From the NCBI GenBank assembly GCA_019217005.1, contig JAHBNG010000032.1:68139-132138 (forward strand): DNA of 64,000 nucleotides, in the 5' to 3' direction. How positions within the stretch are numbered: position 1 is the stretch's first letter; each line of letters opens with the position of its first letter. A program made the position numbers and the translations under genes. Positions 52,579-62,071 of the stretch are shown here, piece by piece. The notes below the pieces were generated by a model, which saw only the letters and a program-made list of their open reading frames with translations, was not told the origin of the DNA and did no database searches. Source of the DNA: Chloroflexi bacterium TSY (GTDB lineage: Bacteria; Chloroflexota; Anaerolineae; Caldilineales; Caldilineaceae).

Positions 52579-54078
52579 CTTTACTTTCTGGTAAAAGAAA
52601 AGAGATGAGGTGAGAAATGTGACAAAAAGCGGTTAGCAGTTCATCCTAAAGGTAGAGAACCCAAAAAGGAGGAAGGAATGTTAACCGCGCCAGAAATAAC
52701 TATAGCAGTACTGATGAATGTATTGCAAGTAACGCCGATGGGAACAAACGTAAATGTAATGCGTCTGATGTGGGCAATGCTGAATGGGTCGTTTCTGAAA
52801 AGTCGAGGAGCAATCCATAGCGCATTGAAAGAAAGCGGGTTTGAAGATGAGGAGCTCCGGCGAAGCTGGTGGAGCTTTCGATATGGATCATGGGATATCA
52901 CAAGTCTGCTGGGGTCGTGGCAAGAAGAAGTGGAAAGGGGAATGGGAGGCAAAAAAGTTAGAAGGGTACCGAGTGAAAAGCATAGATATCACAGGGTTCT
53001 GGCGACCGAAGCTGCAAGGGAAAGTGAACCGACTCTATAACTCAACGGCTCGTCGGGCATTGCCCGCGCTCATCTTTGGAGTGATGATAAGCTCGGGGGA
53101 GATAGGCGGGAAGCGAGTGCCACTGCTCAAGGCAATCATGAGATGCACGGTTGGAACAAAGGAAAGTGAGTTTCGGAAAAAGCTGCTGACAGAGACGAAG
53201 AAATCACTGGAGTCAGACGAAGTGGCGGTGGTCGATGCCGGGTTTACAATCAGAGAAATGCTAGAAAGCGGCATAGACCGATTTGTCCTGCGGGAAGCCA
53301 TTAACTGCACAGTGCGCCGCAATGAGTTCCCCAAACGCAAAGAAAAAGGCAGACCACCTGAATATGGTGATATTGTGCGTCCGCTCTCTCGCAGCTATAA
53401 GGGAAAGCGACTCGAGGCTACAACTCCGGACTCGTCTGGTCGCTTTCTCTATAGTGGTCGCCTGATTTGCTATCAAGCATGGCACAATCTCGTCCCCAGA
53501 ACAACCAAGGTGGATACAGCCAACCGTACCTACTCGATTTACGTCATTCAGGATCCGGCCTACAACACACCTTTGGTTTTGGCGACCGTTATGACTTTGC
53601 AGCCTGAAACCATTTATCTTGTCTACCTGGAACGCTGGCCTGTTGAACCTCCCCCCCTTGGCTTCCAAGCAGATGATTGGCTTACATCGTCAATTTGTTC
53701 ATGCCGATGAGGCTTGTTTCCGCTTACCTGAACTGGGGCTGCTTGCTGGCAATCTTCTTTCCCATTTAGCCGCTTCTCTTCCTCCCATACCGACTGGCTA
53801 CTGGGATCGAGAGCCTCAATCCACTCCCGGCAGGCTGCGCCGTGTTCTCTCGAGTGCTCTTTTTCCAACTCCTGACCAACTCGACCCTGACTTTCGGAAA
53901 AAGGCCTCGGTTTCACACCATTTACCTAAAGGCGTTCTCGCTCATCGCCGCCTCAATGCCGCTGCTTAAACTAGCCGAGCACTATTTTTACATTTTATCC
54001 CGTTTTTTCAGGGTGGATTCTTTTTTCCGCCCCTTTCGGTTTGCCCTTTGTCACTCAAGCCTTTACCAGAAAGTAAAG
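52579..54078 (+). mobile_element. 1.5-kb DDE insertion sequence, copy 2 (1500 bp)
   Basis: Same CTTTACTTTCTGGTAAA inverted ends as copy 1. The flanks are AATAA on the left and TTATT on the right: not a direct repeat, unlike copy 1. On the left it cuts a sugar permease gene, on the right the end of the Rhs toxin gene. That is what an IS-mediated deletion or rearrangement between two loci would leave. Confidence 0.85.
52678..53969 (+). pseudogene. IS4-superfamily-like transposase, copy 2, frameshifted
   Basis: The same three-frame product as copy 1: LTAPEITIAVLMNVLQ in frame one; YRVKSIDITGFWRPKL, VAVVDAGFTIREML and ERWPVEPP in frame two (52841-53710); HADEACFRLPELG to RRLNAAA in frame three. 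GGAGG lies just before the ATG. The G run near 53096 has one base fewer than in copy 1, so frame two is continuous here. Because both copies break at the same two points, programmed frameshifting cannot be excluded. Confidence 0.7.
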
Positions 54079-57000
54079 TTATTCATAAACTTTATTACCT
54101 GTTCAATATTCTTTAATTCCGTATCATTTTGAGAAAAAGCACTTCTAAGCGCAGCTATCTTCTCCTCAGAATTGCGAGCAAAAATGAACAATTCCAGTAG
54201 TTCAATGTCTCTTGAACTAAGTGGCTTGTGCTCTCTATATCCTTTTCCTAAGAACCTGCCAATTAGTTCTCGAGTTCTCTCGAAAGTTCCAAGTGCTTTT
54301 TGCGGATTGCGCCTCGTTATATCAGCATTCTTAGATAAAAAGAATGAAAGATGATCGCTTTCAGTTATTCCGGTTGGATGTCCAGGTGTAGGAAGTCCAG
54401 ACTCATTGGCATGCGGTAAAAATCGACCTGAGGATGTAGCCCAAGGCCAAATAGAAGTTGGTCATGCCGCGCAATTCCCCTCAGAGCCACTCTTTCACTT
54501 TGCTCTTGAGTTATATCAAGGGAATGTGAATTGTTAGCCAATGCCCTCACTGCCTTCCAGCCTCTCCTGGCAGTAATAAAGAAACTATTTTCAAGTCCGG
54601 AGCCGCTGACGAAGGAAAGTCATCTAAGCGCTGACTGGCCAGTGCAACATGAAATGCAAATTCGTGTGATCCGCCTTCCATTCTTCCAGCCCAATACACA
54701 GCTGCGAAATGCATGTCTTTAGCCCAAAGTCCATTCGGGTCGAAGTTTCTTATTGGATTACTGGCAACATAAATATAGGCTGAATTCCACCTGTCTGCTA
54801 TTGCTGGATCACAACTAACCCACCGCACTAACCACGGCGCATAATACCGCGCCCCGTGGTAATACAACCCTCTCCTCATCCCGCTCCTTGCCGGTGTAGC
54901 GGTAGCGCTTTTTGGCATGGCTGCCAAAGCTGCTCTCGCCATAGGGAAGATACTCTTCGCGGTTAACCCATGTCCCAATCTCGTCCACCATAAGGCTGCT
55001 ACTGCCCAGATGGTCGCCCAGATGAAATTGGACAGCCGGGCCACGGTCATCTGGATGGCGGTCGCCCACGCGCGCCAGCGAAATACGCTGCTGGTCATCC
55101 ATTATGTGCAAATGGATGTTCTGCTGCGGCCCGCCTGCCGCTTCCCAAAAGTGATGCTCAAACAGACCATCAATATAAACCGTGGTCTCGTGGTCGCCGT
55201 TCGGTTTGCACGCCAGCTTCTTCACGCGTTGCCCCGCTGCGTCGTAAAGATAGTGGGCATGGATGGTCGGTTCGGCGTCTCCCGCCTGATTGCGGAATGC
55301 GCGCAATTGGTCGCTGTAGTCCCAATGGAAGTGACGGGTACCGTTTTCCCGAACCAAATTGCCGTTAGCATCAAAGACGTGGGTTTGCGGCGCAGTCGGG
55401 TCGTTGTTGCCCGCGTGGGTCAGGCGATTGCCTGGTGCATTGTGCCAGACTTCGTCCCCCAGATGATCTTGCCATTGACGGTCCCATGCATCCGGCGTCA
55501 GGCCGCCCATCCCAAAGTGGCGCGTCCAGGATTGGCCGTTGGTGTAGTGGCCCAGCGTGAGCATGTTGCCTGCCGGGTCATAGCTGTATTCTTCGCGGTA
55601 GGTCGTGGTGAGATTGGGCGCGTTCTCTTGGTTGGGCGTGCCGTGGTTGCCCGAGTTGGCCCCGCAGCGCGGATCATCGCTCCAGGGTCGGGGTTGCGGG
55701 ATGGACTTGCATTCTCGACCAGTTGCGGAGACCAGGCGGTTGAGCGGGTCATAGACAAAACGCCGTTCCAGGGCATTCCCGCCAGCGATCAACGCAGCCA
55801 GATGTGGATCGGCGGCCAGCGCGGCTTCCGGATTATCCTGCACGCCGCTGCCAGGGGTGCGATCTACAATGCGCAGGATGTTGCCCGCGAGATCGTAGGT
55901 GTAGCTCAGTTCTTGTAGCGGCAGATTGGGCGCGACGGGTCGATAGCTGAAGGCAGTGTCGGCAGGCTTTTCAACCCGTTCGCTGCGCATGCGGGCCAGG
56001 CGGAAGGTCTGCGGATCGTAGGCGTGGCGGGTCAGGATGCCGTTGCCGTAGGCGATGAGGGTACGCTGGCCTTTGGCGTTGTAAGCGATGTGGTCTACGT
56101 AGGTGGCGTCGTCTAGCGCCACCTGTTCCAAGGCTCCGGCCCGGTTATAGTGGGGCTGCAAGACCTGGCGCTGGCCCGTCACACCTTCAGGATAGGCGAG
56201 CATTTTGATGCGGTTGAGGCCATCATAGGTGGTCGAGGTGCGATATGTGGTTGGGTCGAGCAGCCTGCGCGCGTGGTCCACCAGGCTGGTTCCCGCCGGC
56301 GGCTGCCAGTCGACCACGTAGATTCGGGACGGGTCGGACGCAGTTTGCTGCAAAATCTGTTCATCGCTGATCACCTGGCGGTTCTTTTCCAGCACGTTGC
56401 CTTTGAAGTCGCAGCGTTCCAGAGTGACCAGGCCCGCTTCGTCGTAGTGACGTACCAGCTTACCCAGCACATTGGCTAACCGCGCTTCGTCGTTCGGGAT
56501 GTCCGCTTCTGCGCTCTCTCCGTAGACAAGGCGCTGGCGCAGCGTGACCGTGCCGTCTGCGCCAGCTCGCGCCCACAAGTGGTTGGGTCGATTGAGTTCG
56601 TCGTAGCTGTTCAGAATCAGAGCGCCTTTGGAATCCCGCCGCTCGATTTCGTTGCCCGCGGCGTCCAACACTATGCGTCGCACGCCGGCATCGATGTTTT
56701 CGATACGCATTGGATTGTTCGCCAGATCGTAGACGTGTCTAAAGTTGAGCCGCCCCAGCGGATCAGTGACGGTGAGTAGGTTGCCGCGGATGTCATAAGT
56801 GGAATCGGTCACATATATCTCAACATCGGTCCAGGTGCCATCAGAGAGACGGTGGCGGTTGCGTTCCACTGTCTGTACGGTACGCCCCAGAGCATCGACT
56901 TGGGTACTGATAGGCGTGTCCCAATGGTGCTGGGCGCGGACTTCGTCTGGGTGGGTGCGTCCCGCGTTGTCATTGGCGTCGTAGGTGTAGCTTCCCCAAG

Positions 57001-60000
57001 GTGTTGGGACAAAATCATCCGGATTGGTCAGATCGAATGGCACGCCAAAGACCACCCGCTGTTCCGAGCCGTCGGGGTTGACAGTGCGGATGACCTGACC
57101 GCGCGGGTCGTAGAACATGACGGCTTTTTGCCCCAGTTCGGCATTCGTCGGCGGTACATAAGCCCAGCCGGAGCCGAAGAAGGGTTCATACTTCTCCACG
57201 ACCCAGCCCTTGTTGTTGTAGGTCTGCCAGCCGCTCACCACCACATTGGGCAGATCATCTGGTGACCGGACGCGGCCGACCGCGTCACCCGGCGTGATGG
57301 ATTGATCCGCGGGCAGGACGTCGTTGCCAAAGACGCCCTCGCCAAAAGAGACATCCTCGGACTGGATGCGGGTTTGGAGCAGCCGACCAAAACCGTCAGA
57401 GTATTCAATCTTCTCAATGGTTTCATTCTTTTCAACCGGCGACGCGTCCAGATCATGAACGTGATGTACACGCTGAATCGTACGCACAGAAATGGGCTGC
57501 CGCCGCTCCACGAAGGCCAGAAAATCGTAAACGAGTTGGGTTCCAGGCACCGCCAGCGTATCCCCCACCGCTTCCCCTTCTTTGCCCATCATCGCACTCT
57601 TCGCCATCAAGCCCAACGGCGTAAAGGCGAAGGCGGTCCGGTTGCCGTTGAGGTCGGTCACGAGGCTGGGTTGCAACACTCGATAATCGTGCGCGGCCGT
57701 GGTGGTCAGGCCAACCGGATCGGTCACCTGGACGGGCAACAGCTTGTATTTATCATAGACAATGGTGGTTTCGAGGCCCAGCGGATTCCGGGTCGCCACG
57801 GGCAGGCCATGTCCCTGGCGGTTTGCGTTGACCTGAAAGTCATACTGACTTTGAGCGGTGGTGGCAAAGTATCCGCTGGCGTAAGGAGACGCGCCGCCCC
57901 CAGTATGGTAGGTATAACCTGCCAGGGGCGGCAGTCGGGAACGGAATGCTTCTGGGTATTCGTCACTCCAAATGGGATCGTCTTCAGGCTCTAAATAGAT
58001 TGGCCTCTCCGCGGAATCCGGGGCGGCAGCATCCGGTTTGTAAGCCTCGACCACCAGATCATCGGTCAAGATCAATGTTTCGGTGCGGACCAATGCCCCA
58101 AAGTCGCCCAGTTCCCCAAAGAGTCTGCCAACGAATGCCTCACCGTCGTAGAAGTTGAGCGTTTGACCAAATATTTTGCGCTTGGCGCTGCCGTTTTGAA
58201 TCGTCCTAACCAAGTCAAAGACACTCTCTGTACCGTTATTGATGATTTCATAATTCGTGGTGCGGGCTACCCTGTCCACGATGTAGTGCTGACTATCGTC
58301 CCGCTGAGCGTATGTGGTTTCACTGGCCGTGACCAGATATGGCTCACTGGCCGAAAGATCTGCCGTTCTGAAATCGCGCCCTCGCGGCACGGCGACTGCA
58401 ATCTGCGTTTGCGGCTGGCCGTAGGCATCGTAGTCAGCAGTGAAGCTGAAACTGGTCATGGGTTCGTCGCCCCGTTCCCACTGGGTGATGCGCTGTGCCA
58501 GCACGTGTGGGAAAAAGACTCGCTGATCACCGCCCGCAGCGCCCGCTTCTTCGCGCAGACCAGGCAGCGACTCAGTGATGGTGTAGGGGCGATTCTGGCG
58601 ATCTGTGCCGTCGAGCGCATAGAGTTCGATGCGCAGGGGTTGGCCACGCAGCGTACGCAAGGCATCGCGCCTGGCCCGTCGGGGCAACGCCCTGAGAAAA
58701 TCGACCATCTCATGGGGTCGTTCCAACACTTGCGGTTCGCCAACCCAATAGTCAAGGCTATAGTCCGGCTCTTCCCATTCACCAAATTCATCCCCAATCG
58801 GCCCTTGATGGAACCAGCTTTTGGTGAGCGTGGGCGGCGAATAGTGTTGAACGTCGGTCAGGCGATTGAATCCCCGGCCATCATCATGCAGACTCATTTC
58901 GTTGAAGCGCGCAAACGTCTCGGTATCCAGTTGCTCCACCATGCCAAAGCCGCGAAACTCCCGCTCTGCGCCATCCCAGTAGCCATGATGATAGCGATAT
59001 TCGGTGGTCAGTTTGCCCCCAGAAATCTCATCGATGACTTCCACATGGGACACCACCTGAACTGGAAAGGGTAGCGAGGTCTGCCAGTGGGTCTCCGCTG
59101 CTTTCTGGTCCGCCAGATAGTATTGGGTTGAAGAGGCGTAGCTCACCCGCGTGATGGCCCCCATGTTGTTGTTCATCTCGGTCAGCAGGTAGGGTTTGAC
59201 GCTGCCGGTGAAGTCGAGGAAAAAGTAGTTGTCTCGTCCCCGACTCTCAGCGGCATCCCGGCTCCACAACAGACCGCTGATCCCACTCCCAAACAGGTCG
59301 ATCAGGCGCACCGCATCCAGATCGGCCACGTCGGGCGTGCCGTTGATCTCAATCGGCTCACTCCAGCCATTGCCGCCCTGGTTGATCCAGAGCAGGACTT
59401 GCCCAAAATCAACATAGACCAGATCGGCCAGGCCATCCCCATCCACGTCCCCAATCAGAATGCGCTGGGGGTTATAGTTGTAGGGCAGACGGGGGCTACG
59501 GCGCATGGAAATCCGCCGTCCCCAGCGACCATAGCCCAGATTAGGCCAATACTCCACATTGCCATTATGCACCAACACCGCGTCCTGTAAGCCATCGCCC
59601 GACATGTCAGCCCATTTGACGTGCGGATTGGAGAAATTGATGTTGGGAAAGGTATCCAGACTTTTGCGTCCTACTTGTAGCGCCTCATCCCAACCATTCT
59701 TAGGATCATTGAAGAAGAGTTCCAGGCGCGTACTCGCCCAAATGGCATCGGTGACGCCATCGCCATTCAGATCGATTAGCTTAACTTCCGGGTCTTGCAG
59801 GTTAAAGCTGGGGGCCAAAGGATACTTCTGAAATGAACGACGATCCCACAGCCCGCCAAAGCGCAGCGGAAAGTAACCGGATAGACCTGGAGTGGTGACC
59901 AGTAGGTCGGTGCGGCCATCACCATTTGCATCAATTAATTGCACGCCTGGGTCAGCGAGTTGAAGCCCGGCCGGCGACTCGCTCATTTGACGCGGTAAAT

Positions 60001-61382
60001 CGAATTGGCCGTCGCCCAAATTGCGCCAATAGCGCACCACGCCGTTCATCTGGAGAATGTCGGGTAGGCCGTTGCCGAACAGGTCAACTAGCTCGGTGTC
60101 CGGACTACCCAACGATTGGGTTGGCAGCGCTCTGCCTTCGAGGGGGAAGAAATCCCGCTGTTGTGGCTCAAACTGCGAGTAGCCAAATTCCAGTGGCGGC
60201 AATTCCTCCGTCTGTTCGCCATCGTGACCCGTCACCTTGATCTGACTGAGCAAAGAAACGCCGTTCAAGGGAAGCTGGTCGGCCAGTCCTGGGTGCTGAT
60301 CAAGGTAAATCAGCTGATAGCTACGCACCAGGCGAGCCTCATCAACGTGCGTCTGCACCGCAATGTGCGTACAACGCCTGCGGGTCCGAATTTCAAATCC
60401 GGCCCGGTAGTGGGAGAAGGGATCGGGGCGGTCTTCGTAATGGAAGGTCAGGGAGACTCAGTAGATCCAAATTTCAGGTTTTGAGAGAGAATTCTGGCTA
60501 AACAGTTGACATAAATACAAATTTGCCGGTCGATATCTAGTTTTTGCGTTAGATTTGGGCGATTTTCAGATATGAAATAGGTTGTTTTCTGTAACCGAAA
60601 TCTGAATAAATGACTCCAAAATCCCTGCAATCTCGACTGAAAATCGCCAAAAACGCCAAATTTGGATCTACTGAGCCTAGAAATTTTGTCTCGCCGCCCT
60701 GGACATAGTCACCGTAACGGATTTCTTTGAGGTATAGTTGGTCCCAGTGATGCGGTCCCTCTTCACCTCGGTCGCGCTCGTATTCGTAGGTAATGCAATT
60801 GCCAAACGGGTCTTTGGTTTGGGTGAGCCGCCAGATGAAGACATTGTTTCCTTTGGCTGGGTCTGGATCGGCAATCACGGCGGGATCGCCTTCCGCGCTG
60901 GCTGGTGTACCATATAGACTCACCAGCCCGTCTTTGCTGCGGACCTCCCAGAAGTCATTCTCAGCATCGTGGTGGTGTTCAATTTGCGCGAATAGTCCTT
61001 CGGTTCGGGGCCGATAGTGGGTTGGGCCGTCAGGGATGGTCGATAGGGGCACCAAGTCTTCGGCCCCAGAGAGAATGAAGGTGTCCCGATCTTTCAGCTC
61101 TGAGACATAGTCCTTATATTGGGGCACACCTTTAACAGTCTTGCGGCTGATGCCGGGGATACTCAGATTCCAACCCAGACCGAAGGGACCGTTGCCGTTC
61201 CCCGTGCTATAGACAAGATTGAGTTCAGGCTGAAACTCGTTGCGTCCCGGTGGAAGGGAAATGGGGACGGTGAAATTTCCAGTACCGGTGAAGAGATCAG
61301 GCGAAAACGTCTCGCCAATGCCTTGTTGTGCTCCTCCGCCACTGGGGAGAGAAATGGTAGATTCTCCAGATGTGTTGCTCAT
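54079..61382 (-). pseudogene. Giant fused TcB/TcC (SpvB-Rhs) toxin gene, broken by a MITE, frameshifts and an IS
   Basis: The start (61382) gives GESTISLPSGGGAQQGIGETFSPDLFTGTG, the SpvB/TcaC opening, and LVYSTGNGNGPFGLGWNLSIPGISRKT. A MITE splits it at 60459-60673; excision restores KFLVSLTFHYEDRPDPF in frame. Then come VCBS/TcdB-mid repeats (LIDANGDGRTDLLV, GDVDGDGLADLVYVD) and a long Rhs barrel (many Y-D-x-x-G-N-x-x). The core end is YRYTGKERDEE, GLYYHGARYYAPWL, RNFDPNGL, with a frameshift near 54873. The C-terminal tip after DPNGL has KDMHFAAVYWAGRMEGG, LASQRLDD and LHPQVDF, reminiscent of DUF6765, in three frames. The end runs into insertion sequence copy 2. Full length would be about 2350 residues: a cargo cocoon plus effector. 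Confidence 0.88.
60459..60673 (-). repeat. 215-bp MITE, copy D, inside the Rhs toxin gene
   Basis: Full-length element in reverse orientation. Flanks read AGGCT and AGTCT on the minus strand, an imperfect 5-bp pair. If the AGTCT version was the original, the host frame is restored exactly on excision. Confidence 0.88.
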
Positions 61383-61567
61383 GATGAACTCGTTTCCTTT
61401 GCAGGTGCCAACATCGACTCCAGCCCGGACTCCAGGCCAGATCAGACAAAAGCGAAAAAGCCACAAAATAATCTAAATGGAGATACGAAATTGAAGATTG
61501 GTGGATTTGAACGAAAGGGAGGCGCTGATTTCTCCACCTTGGTGAATTTGAGGATGTTGTGATGTTT

Positions 61568-61647
61568 GGCTCATCTAAGAAAATTGCACAAACCGATGTT
61601 TTCGGCAGAGGTGCAATATTGCGTTTGCACAATTTCGTCTGATGAGC
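61568..61647 (+). repeat. About 80-bp palindromic repeat, copy 2 (GCTCATCAGACGAAA family)
   Basis: GGCTCATCTAAGAAAATTG at the left pairs with AATTTCGTCTGATGAGC at the right, and GCACAAAC pairs with GTTTGCAC. It lies upstream of the toxin gene start. The rest of 61383-61992 shows no gene and no clear promoter. Confidence 0.55.
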
Positions 61648-61992
61648 GTAGATGTTTTCGTCAGGAGTATAGGGACACGACGCGCGAAGTTCTCCAGCAG
61701 GAGAACAGAGAATGGTTGTGGAGTAACCAGCGTCGATCTCGCTTGCGGTTTGTACTACGACTGCACTGAATTCTGAAGGGTGAGCGATGTGGCTCATGGG
61801 GGATTTGCCCTTAAGAACTTATGCGATAATTGTCGGAAAACTTATATAGAGGACTCGGTTCAAATAGATTTTTGGAAAACTGCTCTTCGCATGTATGAAT
61901 TCAACCAAACTATGGCTATTATATGAGACGTAGAATATAGCAAAAAGATACGCAATTTCCGGTTAAAAGCGTGAAGAAAGAGATTCAAGAAT

Positions 61993-62067
61993 TCAAGAGT
62001 CTGAATCGTTACTACGAATGCCCACCACGCCACCAGGCCGTAGAACGCGCCTCAATTCGGCATACCA
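61993..62067 (-). pseudogene. SAM-methyltransferase C-terminal scrap
   Basis: Reading minus from 62067, WYAELRRVLRPGGVVGIRSND runs to a stop at 61993. The E-L-R-R-V-L-R-P-G-G-V pattern is the strongly conserved post-motif-III block of class I methyltransferases. Only this fragment remains, a few bases after the lanM stop, so it is either a fusion scar or a truncated neighbour. Confidence 0.6.
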
Positions 62068-62071
62068 TTTA

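Noticed and set aside
54172..54354. Plus-strand frame rich in Ser
   Set aside because: It is antisense to the frame-corrected C-terminal tip of the Rhs toxin, which reads well on the minus strand.
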